64,000 bases of DNA. Source: Alphaproteobacteria bacterium (GTDB lineage: Bacteria; Pseudomonadota; Alphaproteobacteria; Rhodospirillales; Magnetospirillaceae). The translations under genes were made by a program, and so were the position numbers. A model generated the notes under the pieces. It was not told the DNA's origin, ran no database searches, and saw only the letters and a program-made list of their open reading frames with translations. The stretch is from positions 62,001 through 126,000 of the forward strand of contig JAJPHO010000174.1 in the NCBI GenBank assembly GCA_021325215.1, read 5' to 3'. Each line of letters opens with the position of its first letter. The first letter of the stretch is position 1. Positions 17,700 through 25,176 of the stretch are shown here, one piece after another.

Positions 17700-19573
17700 G
17701 CAACGAACGCGATTACAAAGCCTACATGCCAGCCGTCGCCCGATATCTGCTGGGTGAACCGAACCCCGAGCATTCCACCGCGACGGAATGGCGATGGGGA
17801 ACCCACGGCTCCAAGGCCGTAAATCTGGAAAAGGCCGCGTATCACGATCACGAAAGCGGCGACCAGGGCGGTGTCCTGTACATGGTTAAGCTGCTGGCGA
17901 AGGACTTCACCGCCACCACCGATCTGGGCGAATGGCTGGCCGGGCATGGGCTGGCGGCGAACGACAACCAGGCCAGCGACAACGCGCCGAAGAAGGACCG
18001 AGGGCGGCGAGTGGCGTCCTATGACTACCGGGACGCAGCCGGTGCGGTGGTGTTACGGGTCGAGCGGTGGGAGCCTAAGCGGTTTAGCCAATGCCGCCCG
18101 GACGGCAACGGCGGGTGGCTCTACCGGGATATTTACAAGAGCTTCACCCATGTTCCCTACCGCCTGCCCGAATTGCTGGCCGCCGATCCGTCCGCGCCGG
18201 TCTTCGTGGTTGAGGGCGAGAAGGACGCCGACAATCTGGCCAAGCTGGGCGCCTTGGCAACCTGCAACGCAGCCGGCGCCACCAAGTGGCCGGACGAACT
18301 GAGCCAGCATTTCCAGGGCCGTGACGTGGTGATCCTGCCGGACAACGACGAAATGGGTGGGAAACATGCCGACGTGGTGCGCTCCAAGCTGGCGGGCGTA
18401 GCGAAGTCCATCCGCACGGTGGAACTGCCCGGCCTGCCGCCCAAAGGTGACGTGTCGGACTGGATCGCGGCGGGCGGAACGCTCCACGATCTGCTGGCGC
18501 TGACCCCTCCGATCGCACCGGACAACGACAACAACGCGAGTCACATGGGCATGTATTCGGCGGCGGACATTCCCGCTAACTGGGTTCCGCCGTATGAACT
18601 GACCGAGGATTTGATACCCGCCATCGGGTACGGCTTCGTCTATGGCCCGAGCCATGCCGGTAAGACGTTCTATGTCATCGACCTGGGCTTACGCATCGCC
18701 ACCGGACGCAAGTTCTTCGGGCGCCGCACCATGCCCATGGCCGTGGTCTACATCGCTGCCGAGGGAAGCATTGACCGCCGCATCAAGGCTTGGCAGGTGT
18801 TCAACGGCGAGGCGCTTGACCCGTTCTCCGATGCTGTCGAGGAACCGGACGTGAGCAATTTCCATATCATCCCGCAATCCGTCATCATGGTAGGCGGCCA
18901 AGCCGACCCGGACACCCTGGTACGTGAGATCAAGGCGGTTGAGGCCCGCACCGGCCAGAAAGTCGGGCTGGTCATTGGTGACACCCTGGCGGCCATGATC
19001 CCCGGCGCGGATGAGAACAACGCGGGCGAGATGGGCGGGGTGAACAAATTCAGCCGCCGCATCGCCGCCGCCTGCCAGTGCTTTTTCCTGATCGTTCATC
19101 ACAGCGGGAAGAATGAAGAGAACGGGATGCGCGGTTCCGGCGCCTTCTACAATAACTCGGACGTGGTGATTAAGCTGGGCAAGACCACCGCCAAATTCGA
19201 GGGTTTCGGCATCGTAGTGGCCGAGGTGACGAAAAACCGTGACCTGGGACCGTCGAGCGATATGGCGTACATCCTGCCCACGGTCGAGGTGGGCCGTTCG
19301 CACCAATGGCCGGACAAGGCGATTACGACTTGCGTTGTCAAAGCCTGCCCACCGCCTGAGAAGCCCGACAAGGGCGACCGTCTGACCCCAGCGCAACAGA
19401 AGGTCTTGGACTACCTCAAGAGCCTGGGGCACCAGGGCGCAGGGCCTGGGGCTGTCGCCGCCGCTCTGGCCATGGACAAGAGCAATGCAGGAAAACGCCT
19501 GAAAGAGCTTGAGGCCCGTGAATTGGTCCGCTCTGTGGCAGGCATTTATCAAGCCATCAGTCAGAACGAGTAG
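17696..19573 (+). CDS. Satellite replication protein: Toprim domain plus RepA-like AAA helicase
   Basis: 625 residues. A Toprim-like domain at about 165-265 shows VFVVEGEKDADNL and VILPDNDEMGGKHA (Glu, then DxD-type acids). An AAA/RecA-like domain follows at about 310-530, with Walker A GPSHAGKTFYV, Walker B-like VGLVIGDTLAAM, and a sensor region LIVHHSGKNEENGMRGSGAF as in RepA/DnaB-type plasmid helicases. The C-terminal 60 residues look like a winged helix. No CHC2 zinc finger is present. It would start and unwind element 1 replication, probably at the hairpins just downstream. Confidence 0.88.
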   Translation: MSNERDYKAYMPAVARYLLGEPNPEHSTATEWRWGTHGSKAVNLEKAAYHDHESGDQGGVLYMVKLLAKDFTATTDLGEWLAGHGLAANDNQASDNAPKKDRGRRVASYDYRDAAGAVVLRVERWEPKRFSQCRPDGNGGWLYRDIYKSFTHVPYRLPELLAADPSAPVFVVEGEKDADNLAKLGALATCNAAGATKWPDELSQHFQGRDVVILPDNDEMGGKHADVVRSKLAGVAKSIRTVELPGLPPKGDVSDWIAAGGTLHDLLALTPPIAPDNDNNASHMGMYSAADIPANWVPPYELTEDLIPAIGYGFVYGPSHAGKTFYVIDLGLRIATGRKFFGRRTMPMAVVYIAAEGSIDRRIKAWQVFNGEALDPFSDAVEEPDVSNFHIIPQSVIMVGGQADPDTLVREIKAVEARTGQKVGLVIGDTLAAMIPGADENNAGEMGGVNKFSRRIAAACQCFFLIVHHSGKNEENGMRGSGAFYNNSDVVIKLGKTTAKFEGFGIVVAEVTKNRDLGPSSDMAYILPTVEVGRSHQWPDKAITTCVVKACPPPEKPDKGDRLTPAQQKVLDYLKSLGHQGAGPGAVAAALAMDKSNAGKRLKELEARELVRSVAGIYQAISQNE

Positions 19574-19580
19574 GGCATGT

Positions 19581-19682
19581 GGTTAGGCGTGGTCGTGGTG
19601 GTTCCCCTATAGAGGGGGAACCACACCACACCACGCCTAACCCCACCGATGCCGGGGCGTGGTTGAGCGTGGTTCAACCACG
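19581..19682. other. Candidate replication origin of element 1: two large hairpins
   Basis: Just after the replication gene lies a 62-bp imperfect palindrome (19581-19642) whose arms start GGTTAGGCGTGGT and end ACCACGCCTAACC, separated by TATAGA. It is followed by a 25-bp hairpin (19658-19682) with 9-bp arms CGTGGTTGA/TCAACCACG. The word GCGTGGT recurs three times and its complement ACCACGC once. Iterons and hairpins directly downstream of rep are where satellite origins usually sit. A very strong terminator is the alternative, but no T run follows. Confidence 0.6.
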
Positions 19683-19836
19683 GGAAGACCACTGCAACCA
19701 TGGCACCCCAGAACGGTAAAACTCTCGTCATCACTGGTGGGGATTCGGTTTTGATGCGCTAAATGATTGTGGACATTGATAAGTTTTGCAGCGAACTGTT
19801 GATCGTGCCGTAACCGCTTAAATTGGAGGCAGGGTC

Positions 19837-20481
19837 ATGGACGGTAATTTTCTCAAGGGAGTTGCTGCAATCCTGTGGCCAATCGTGACGGCCACGGCGA
19901 TTTTTTTGTTCCGACTTGAGATCCGATCGCTGATTTCTCGCCTTCGCCGCGTCGGAAAAGGTGTCGCGGAGTTCAGCGAGAGCCGTATCGGCGTGCAGGC
20001 AATCACTATTCCGCTTGAAGAGGCACTTAAAAACGTCGCGCCCGGTGAAAAGCAGGAACCCTACATCGTTAAGGGGGTGGAAGAGGTCCGGATTGAGTTA
20101 AACAGAGTTCAGCCTGAGGACGCTCACGCCAGGGAATCTCTTTTATTGCTGAGACTGACTCAGAGGAAAACAGAGAGAGATTGGGCGATATTCTGGCTCA
20201 ACATTTTTGCCTCTCAACGCAGTGCATTAGAGGCTATGGCGGCCGAAACCTCAGCGACTGACTTAACTAAATTCTATGATGCCCATGTCGAAGCATATGA
20301 AGCTTATGTCAAGACGCAAGCTTCTCCGGTCCCGGTAGGCACATTTGAAGTTTGGGTGAGATTCTTGGTGGTGAATAACGCCGCAATAGTCACCGGCAGG
20401 AACGGTACGATAACGGAACTTGGGCGGGGCTTCCTTGAGTTTGCCGCGCAACAGAACCTTCCGAGATTCCAGGGCTGGTAA
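19837..20481 (+). CDS. Membrane-anchored hypothetical protein of element 1
   Basis: 214 residues, with one N-terminal membrane segment (AAILWPIVTATAIFLF, residues about 9-26) followed by a basic stop-transfer region (RSLISRLRRVGKG). A soluble, mostly helical cytoplasmic domain of about 170 residues follows (RESLLLLRLTQRKTERDWAIF; C-terminal ITELGRGFLEFAAQQNLP). The start region is less GC-rich than its neighbours. No family recognised. A terminator follows immediately, so it is a single transcription unit, which fits accessory cargo of a satellite. No enzymatic motif was seen. Confidence 0.65.
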   Translation: MDGNFLKGVAAILWPIVTATAIFLFRLEIRSLISRLRRVGKGVAEFSESRIGVQAITIPLEEALKNVAPGEKQEPYIVKGVEEVRIELNRVQPEDAHARESLLLLRLTQRKTERDWAIFWLNIFASQRSALEAMAAETSATDLTKFYDAHVEAYEAYVKTQASPVPVGTFEVWVRFLVVNNAAIVTGRNGTITELGRGFLEFAAQQNLPRFQGW

Positions 20482-20505
20482 CAACCTTAAAACCCCAGAA
20501 CGACA

Positions 20506-20536
20506 ACGGCCCCGCCAGTGATGACGGGGCCGTTTT
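20506..20536 (+). terminator. Rho-independent terminator downstream of the membrane protein gene
   Basis: A perfect 9-bp GC-rich stem (ACGGCCCCG / CGGGGCCGT) with a 10-nt loop and a following TTT. It ends rightward transcription before the leftward repressor operon. Confidence 0.8.
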
Positions 20537-20618
20537 GCTCAAGGGTGGGTCTTGCGAGTGACTTCGTTGGGAAGACCGGCGCAGTGAATGGCAGTCCGCC
20601 GCGCTGGTGGCGGGACAG

Positions 20619-20861
20619 TTAGTTTTCGCGCTCCGCTAGTCGGACACCCGCTCCGCCGGACATGCTCGGCGTTCCATCCGGAATGAACTGGACGCCAGCA
20701 AGCACCAATGCCTGTTCTAGGGCTTCAAGGGTGGAGCGATGGCAATTTCCGTCATTCTCAAACCGGCTAATCGCGTTGGGATGCAAGCCGGATTTGGTGG
20801 CCAAATCTCTGATAGACCAGCCGACCAGGGCGCGGGCGGCCCTGCATTGCTCCGGTGTCAC
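20619..20861 (-). CDS. XRE-family HTH repressor of element 1
   Basis: 80 residues from GTG 20861, with AGAGGGG 7 nt upstream. The helix-turn-helix reads CRAARALVGWSIRDLATKSGLHPNAISRFEN, and a short tail FIPDGTPSMSGGAGVRLAE follows, a common pattern for plasmid and phage Cro/CI-type proteins. It is preceded by a 57-codon gene on the same strand. It probably represses the rightward genes or its own operon. Confidence 0.82.
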   Translation of the reverse strand: MTPEQCRAARALVGWSIRDLATKSGLHPNAISRFENDGNCHRSTLEALEQALVLAGVQFIPDGTPSMSGGAGVRLAEREN

Positions 20862-20872
20862 GCTATACCCCT

Positions 20873-21046
20873 CTATACGCCGACAGCGGCGCGGATGGCG
20901 ACGGCGTTTTCGCCAAGCCGATCAGCGATATAGCTAAGAGACTTCTGGATTTCTTCACCGACATAAGACGATCCACTCAGCAAAACGAGCGTCTCCCCCA
21001 GTGCTTCAAGATCACTGATTCTCTCCTCGATATCAGTCCTATTCAT
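20873..21046 (-). CDS. 57-residue acidic protein co-transcribed with the repressor
   Basis: ATG 21046 with GGAG 8 nt upstream and stop at 20873-20875, 11 bp before the repressor start. The product begins MNRTDIEERISDLEALGETL and ends IADRLGENAVAIRAAVGV, helical and acidic, possibly a short coiled coil. The organised ribosome sites on both genes support a real two-gene operon. Function unknown. Confidence 0.6.
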   Translation of the reverse strand: MNRTDIEERISDLEALGETLVLLSGSSYVGEEIQKSLSYIADRLGENAVAIRAAVGV

Positions 21047-21679
21047 TAGCCCAACTCCACACGCCTAAAGAGTGATTTTTTCACAGTATATAAATACAAA
21101 TACATCGTTTCTCGATTGCGTCAAGGGCGGAAGTTTGGCCAACGCCGCGCAAAACGTGTGTCGGCCATTGCAGGCAGAAAAAAGGTACTTCCTGACGGGG
21201 TGCCGGGCGTGGGTGGCCATTCCCCGCGCCTTCCCAGGTGTGGGAGCCTATTTTAAGAGCACTTTTCATTTACATGCCCAGAAAGAAGCCTGTTATCAAG
21301 GGCTTAGGTATGTAAGGGACACAAAATCAGAGCGTCGGACACCCCTGTAAGCCGCTCTCTGCCTGGGTTTTCGCTTTCTGTCCCCAGGGTTTCTGCCACT
21401 TCCCGCGAAGCCGCCCGCCCTCCCTGGTGCCGATCTCCCGCGCCGACCGCTCCCCGGTAGACGGCGACTGAGCAATAATTTCCCAAAAAAAGCAGCAATT
21501 ACGTGTTTGGCGGAAATCGGCCATTCAGTATTCATGGCGGTTAATGTTGGTTCACTGGAGTTCATTAACATACTGATTTTAATGAATAATTTGTGTGTAC
21601 AGGGTGAGTTGTGATTGCGCACCATTAGCGCATGAACGGACGGCAACCTGCTGCCCGACGATGTGAGAAACCTCAAACA
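21047..21679. other. Long intergenic region upstream of the capsid fusion gene
   Basis: 633 bp with no convincing gene. The left end (21060-21110) is AT-rich and probably holds the leftward promoter of the repressor operon. At 21540-21569 there is an inverted repeat with arms GTTAATG/CATTAAC, followed by an AT-rich stretch to 21600, a likely promoter and operator for the rightward capsid genes. The middle (21111-21480) is GC-rich, with only short unsupported frames; a decayed small terminase gene cannot be excluded but was not recognised. Confidence 0.5.
21540..21569. promoter_or_regulatory. Inverted repeat in the capsid-operon promoter region
   Basis: Seven-base arms GTTAATG and CATTAAC are separated by 16 bp within an AT-rich patch about 110 bp upstream of the capsid fusion start. 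The spacing of about two helical turns suits a dimeric regulator such as the AlpA-like or XRE protein. Binding is not shown. Confidence 0.4.
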
Positions 21680-23245
21680 ATGATGACAGCCGAACGCCTC
21701 AACGCGATCAAAGGGACCAAACACGTCCGCCTGTTCGATATCGAGGAAGATGCCGACACCACTACCCGCGAAATCACCATTTCGTTCTCTTCCGAGAACG
21801 ACGAAGTGGAGACCCGCATGGGTATCGAAATCCTCGGGCACCAGCCGGGTGAAGTGGACATGGAGCGGCTAGCCGCTGGCGGCGCTCCGGTGCTGTGGAT
21901 GCACAATTGGGATGACCAGCGCGGCGTCGTGGTCCGCGCTTGGATCGACAGCAATGCGGGCCGTGGCTATGCCGTGGTGCGCCTGTCCCGGTCGCCCCTG
22001 GGACAGCAGTTGTTGCAGGACATCAACGACGGCATCGTGACCAAAGTCTCTGTCGGCTACGAAGTCCGCGCCGGCCACGCTATCGACGATGACACTTACC
22101 GCGTTACCCGCTGGTGGCCCTACGAAATCAGCTTCGTCTCTATCCCGGCTGACAATTCCGTGGGTGTGGGCCGTTCCTACAGCCCGCAGGAACAGGCATT
22201 CATCGCCGAAATCCAGGCCGCCGGCCCCTCTCACCGCCTCGCTGCCCTGGTGCGCGGCCTTCCCGACTTTACCCATACCATCACTCAGGAAACCCGCTCC
22301 AAAATGATCGTTACCCCGACCACCACCACCCACGCCCCGTCGAACATCATCCGCGCCATGATCACCGAGGCCGAAAACGCGCCGTCGCTCCATTTCAGCT
22401 ATGACGGCAACGGCGACGTTAAGCGCGTCACCCCGATTCCGCACGGCTCTCGCAACGAGCTTGATATCCGTTCGCTATCGTTCCCGGCCCTGACCGTGGG
22501 CGACCACAACACCTACATGCCGCGTGGCACCGAGGCCGGCAAGGCCACCACCATGGCAACCGAGATCGCGCGCCGGTCCGTCGTTGCCCAGGCTGGTGCC
22601 AATATCGTGGTTATCCCCTTCGCGCCGAATTCCCTCCCGGGCGAAGTCATGACCCGCACGAATTCCGGCCTGATCGTCGTGCAGCCGGCAAACGTGGCGC
22701 CGGTGGCCGATGGCGCTGAAATCCCCGTGTCCGATCTGCCGTTCCTCCGCGCCGATATCGACCGCGCCACCATCCCCATGCTGGGCGTGGAGTTCTCGCT
22801 GCCTCGCTCGGTCATGCGCCAATATTTCTACGGTGAACTGCCGGACATCCTGATGGCCAGCATCGGCATGGGCATCACCAACGCGCTGGACGCGCTGTTG
22901 CTCGGCGCGCTGGACGCTGCCAACCTGGGCGCGTTCTCGCTGGGCGCTGCCGCCGGCAAGTCGCTGACCTTCGGTGAACTGCGCGGCGTAATCGGCACCA
23001 GCGGGACCGGGGCGACCGTCAACGAGAACCGGGAACTGACCGTTTCCGGCGTCCTGGCCGAACTGTCGAGCGAGACCGCGAATACCTATATCGCCGCCTG
23101 GGACAGGATGGGCATCGCCCTCGCGTCGAACATCACCCTGATCACCAAGCGGGACAGTGCCGCCTCTGGTTCGGTGGCTGTCACCGCGCTGCTGAATGCC
23201 ATGCCTCTGGTGCCGGATGCCTCCTACGCCTGGAAGGTGGCGTAA
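21680..23245 (+). CDS. Fusion of HK97-type prohead protease and major-capsid-like domain
   Basis: 521 residues from ATG 21680 (an upstream ATG at 21632 is possible). Residues 1-185 match the U35 prohead protease: GIEILGHQPGEVDMERLAAG, VLWMHNWDDQRGVV (catalytic His region), GIVTKVSVGYEVRAG (Ser) and RWWPYEISFVSIPAD. A linker of about 110 residues follows. The rest resembles the HK97 capsid P and A domains: VAPVADGAEIPVSDLPF, TIPMLGVEFSLPRSVM, then a helical spine and LSSETANTYIAAWDRMGIAL. The capsid part, about 230 residues, is shorter than the usual 300, and no delta domain is apparent. Protease-capsid fusions occur in some phages. Confidence 0.85.
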   Translation: MMTAERLNAIKGTKHVRLFDIEEDADTTTREITISFSSENDEVETRMGIEILGHQPGEVDMERLAAGGAPVLWMHNWDDQRGVVVRAWIDSNAGRGYAVVRLSRSPLGQQLLQDINDGIVTKVSVGYEVRAGHAIDDDTYRVTRWWPYEISFVSIPADNSVGVGRSYSPQEQAFIAEIQAAGPSHRLAALVRGLPDFTHTITQETRSKMIVTPTTTTHAPSNIIRAMITEAENAPSLHFSYDGNGDVKRVTPIPHGSRNELDIRSLSFPALTVGDHNTYMPRGTEAGKATTMATEIARRSVVAQAGANIVVIPFAPNSLPGEVMTRTNSGLIVVQPANVAPVADGAEIPVSDLPFLRADIDRATIPMLGVEFSLPRSVMRQYFYGELPDILMASIGMGITNALDALLLGALDAANLGAFSLGAAAGKSLTFGELRGVIGTSGTGATVNENRELTVSGVLAELSSETANTYIAAWDRMGIALASNITLITKRDSAASGSVAVTALLNAMPLVPDASYAWKVA

Positions 23246-23246
23246 C

Positions 23247-23723
23247 ATGGTGCATCTGCCCGGCTTTCCCGTCAGGCAGGCCGAAGCCGGGGGCGAACAC
23301 CCCCCGGCCAAGCGCCGCCGCAGTTGGAACCCCTTTGGTCGCCGCCGGTCGATGGAGTTTGAGAAGAGCCCAATTCAGGAAGAGGCCGAGGACATGCGCG
23401 GCCTGAACAGCGGAGCGACCACCGCCGCCCAGCTACAGCTTGCCGTCGCCATCAGCGGCGCCACGATCAATATCCGCGACTACGGCGACGAGCCCGACGA
23501 AACGCGGACCCTGATCACCACTAGTTTCGGGGCGTTCTTTATCGAGAACGTCAACTTCCCCGCCCTGGTGCGCAAGAAGTGGCCGGACCTGTCTGACAAC
23601 GATATCGCCCAGGCCTGGGACCAGCTTTGCGACATCATGCGGATTGAGCGCCTCACCGCCATGAAAGCCGCCCGCCAGAGCAAGCCCGAACGCCGGCACT
23701 TCCACCGTGGACTTGACCTGTGA
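23247..23723 (+). CDS. Hypothetical protein following the capsid gene
   Basis: 158 residues, starting 2 bp after the capsid stop. A basic, proline-rich N-terminus (PPAKRRRSWNPFGRRRSM) is followed by a folded segment GATTAAQLQLAVAISGATINIRDYGDEPDETRTLITTSFGAFFIENVNF and a helical acidic end (DLSDNDIAQAWDQLCDIMRIERLTAMKAARQ). No family recognised. Its position suggests a head-related or capsid-size function, which is inference. Confidence 0.7.
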   Translation: MVHLPGFPVRQAEAGGEHPPAKRRRSWNPFGRRRSMEFEKSPIQEEAEDMRGLNSGATTAAQLQLAVAISGATINIRDYGDEPDETRTLITTSFGAFFIENVNFPALVRKKWPDLSDNDIAQAWDQLCDIMRIERLTAMKAARQSKPERRHFHRGLDL

Positions 23724-23730
23724 GGATCGA

Positions 23731-23904
23731 ATGACCGACGAAACTAACCCGACGCGCCGTGTGGGCGTATTCCTCGACCGCGAAACTGAGGAGATGATTA
23801 ACCAAAGCCGCCGCGACTATGCCCGCGAGACCGGCGTCAGCCTGTCCATGTCCGCCGCGATCATCAAAGCCAGCCGCGAAGGGCTGAAAGGCACCAGCAA
23901 ATGA
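23731..23904 (+). CDS. Small ribbon-helix-helix-like protein
   Basis: 57 residues from ATG 23731 with GAGG 5 nt upstream. The pattern RRVGVFLDRETEEMINQSRRDYARETGVSLSMSAAIIKASREGL (a beta strand followed by two helices) resembles CopG/Arc-type DNA-binding proteins. It ends the rightward capsid operon and may autoregulate it. A terminator lies 82 bp downstream. Confidence 0.65.
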   Translation: MTDETNPTRRVGVFLDRETEEMINQSRRDYARETGVSLSMSAAIIKASREGLKGTSK

Positions 23905-23985
23905 GCCTTTCCTGATCAAGATTGCGTGCCGGCCTGGGGGCTAACCTTCCCCTGTTTCGGAGGGCCGCCGGCCCGAATGACAAAA

Positions 23986-24016
23986 GCCCCGCCGTGGATA
24001 CCCCGGCGGGGTTTTT
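23986..24016 (+). terminator. Rho-independent terminator ending the capsid operon
   Basis: An 8-bp stem (CCCCGCCG / CGGCGGGG) with a short loop and TTTTT. It separates the rightward operon from the convergent small gene at 24024-24203. Confidence 0.85.
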
Positions 24017-24023
24017 CTTTGGC

Positions 24024-24203
24024 TTAAGGACACCGGGCAGCAGCTACCACCAGCAATTCGTCGTCGGTCAGCGGCGGATTGTCCGGATCGGCCAGGGCGT
24101 TTGCAGTGCGCTCCTCGTCCGTCATAGCGTCGATACGGGCGATTTCTTCCGGAGTCATCCTGGGCGGGTTGGCGGGGTCCAGGGTGCGTCTAACGATTGC
24201 CAT
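24024..24203 (-). CDS. 59-residue acidic protein at the right end of element 1
   Basis: ATG 24203 with GGAAG 8 nt upstream, stop at 24024-24026. It begins MAIVRRTLDPANPPRMTPEE and continues IARIDAMTDEERTANALADPDNPPLTDDELL, ending AAARCP. Short acidic proteins of this layout often sit beside toxin-antitoxin or excision genes in alphaproteobacterial mobile elements. No partner toxin is adjacent inside element 1. Confidence 0.65.
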   Translation of the reverse strand: MAIVRRTLDPANPPRMTPEEIARIDAMTDEERTANALADPDNPPLTDDELLVVAAARCP

Positions 24204-24297
24204 CTGCTATCTTCCGCATCATTTGCGCAAAAAATATTAGCGGAAATTATGACCCGTCGGAATGCGCGTGATACGGGATGAAAACGGATGGAGTGCG

Positions 24298-24330
24298 GAG
24301 CATGGTGCCACCGAAAGTGCCACCCGCCAC
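24298..24330 (+). repeat. 33-bp direct repeat, right copy
   Basis: Identical to 15730-15762 and in the same orientation. Here it lies 33 bp from the att core, against 138 bp at the left end. Sequence on both sides is different, so only these 33 bp are constrained. Confidence 0.7.
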
Positions 24331-24362
24331 CGATCCGAAAAGGCGAGAAACCAAGGAAAACT

Positions 24363-24407
24363 TGGTGAGCGCGCCGGGGCTCGAACCCGGGACCTACTGA
24401 TTAAAAG
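24363..24407 (-). repeat. att copy B: tRNA-Lys 3' fragment at the junction of elements 1 and 2
   Basis: Same 45 bp as copies A and C. To the right the sequence diverges at once (GGCTCC instead of GTCA), so the base pairs beyond the core come from element 2. A second partial tRNA end here shows that two elements are integrated side by side. Confidence 0.93.
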
Positions 24408-24524
24408 GCTCCTGATTATTCAATAAAATCAATGGTGTTTTTCGATGTTCCTGCCCTGTTCACCCCTAATGATATCAATGCCTTATGGGCGGGCTGAAAA
24501 ACTTATCAGCCTATGCCCGGGTAT

Positions 24525-24579
24525 TAAATGTACCCCCATAAAATAGGCTTGCCACCCGTATTTATTGGGGGTACATTTA
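24525..24579. promoter_or_regulatory. Inverted repeat upstream of brnT (autoregulatory operator)
   Basis: Arms TAAATGTACCCCCATAAA and TTTATTGGGGGTACATTTA, nearly perfect complements, are separated by about 18 bp and end 6 bp before brnT. The BrnT-BrnA complex is known to repress its own promoter, so this is a likely binding site. The spacing fits two helical turns. Confidence 0.7.
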
Positions 24580-24584
24580 TCCTC

Positions 24585-24851
24585 ATGAACATCACATTCG
24601 ATCCCGCGAAAGACGCCATCAACACCGAGAAGCACGGCATGTCTTTGGCCGAGGCGAGCGAGATCGAGTGGGAGACCCTGTGGGCCTATGAGGACACGCG
24701 CGCCAACTATGGCGAAATCCGGATGATTGGCTTCGCTTATATCGGCCTTCGCCTTCACTGCGTGGTCTATACGGACCGTGGCGATGACCGCCGCGTGATC
24801 AGCCTGCGGAAAGCTAACAAGCGAGAGGAAAAGCGCTATGCCGCCGCTTAA
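24585..24851 (+). CDS. brnT: BrnT-family toxin (RelE-fold ribonuclease)
   Basis: 88 residues from ATG 24585. The family pattern is ITFDPAKDAINTEKHGMSLAEASEIEW, then E-D-T-R-A-N-Y-G-E-I-R-M-I-G-F and VVYTDRGDDRRVISLRKANKREEKRY. BrnT cleaves RNA and blocks translation when free. It overlaps the antitoxin gene by 14 bp. Its place immediately inside the prophage end, next to att, is typical for a stabilising module. Confidence 0.9.
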   Translation: MNITFDPAKDAINTEKHGMSLAEASEIEWETLWAYEDTRANYGEIRMIGFAYIGLRLHCVVYTDRGDDRRVISLRKANKREEKRYAAA

Positions 24852-25176
24852 ACCGGGCCATATCAGCCCTACCGACGAGGAAGACGCCGCCATCACCGCG
24901 GCGATCGCCAGCGACCCCGATACTGAGGAGCTGACGGACGAAAACGCGAAGCGTCTTCAACCGGTCCGTCCGCGCGGCCGCCCGCGGCTGGACGCGCCAA
25001 AGGAAGCTGTTAAACTTCGCCTCGATCAGGACGTGCTCAAGGTCTTTCGCGCGACCGGCCCGGGCTGGCAATCGAGGATCAATCAGGTCCTGAAGGACAG
25101 CCTGGTACACCGCATCCCGTCCCCTGCCCGTCCAGATCCCGATCACGTGGCGAGGCCGGTCAAGAAACGCGGGTGA
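24838..25176 (+). CDS. brnA: BrnA-family antitoxin
   Basis: 112 residues. A disordered acidic N-terminus leads to GRPRLDAPKEAVKLRLDQDVLKVFRATGPGWQSRINQVLKDSL, the ribbon-helix-helix DNA-binding region of BrnA. It neutralises BrnT and, with it, represses the operon. The 3' end overlaps the convergent membrane-protein gene by 17 bp. Confidence 0.9.
   Translation: MPPLKPGHISPTDEEDAAITAAIASDPDTEELTDENAKRLQPVRPRGRPRLDAPKEAVKLRLDQDVLKVFRATGPGWQSRINQVLKDSLVHRIPSPARPDPDHVARPVKKRG

Larger units (their letters stand above)
15593..24362. mobile_element. Element 1: integrated satellite-like element encoding a capsid fusion protein
   Basis: About 8.8 kb bounded by tRNA-Lys fragments. Contents in order: integrase, AlpA-like regulator, small ORF, Toprim-helicase replication protein, hairpin-rich candidate origin, membrane protein, divergent two-gene repressor operon, protease-capsid fusion, two small proteins, and a convergent small ORF. 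The int-AlpA-rep-capsid layout is that of phage-inducible islands and capsid-forming satellites. No terminase, portal, tail or lysis gene was seen, so transfer would need a helper. An alternative is a strongly reduced prophage. Confidence 0.8.

Noticed and set aside
21111-21480. Possible small terminase or HNH gene before the capsid fusion
   Set aside because: All six frames are short or without a recognisable pattern or ribosome site.
15548-24407. att copies A and B as additional tRNA-Lys genes
   Set aside because: Only the 3' 45-48 bases are present; the D arm and acceptor 5' strand are missing, so they cannot fold as tRNA.
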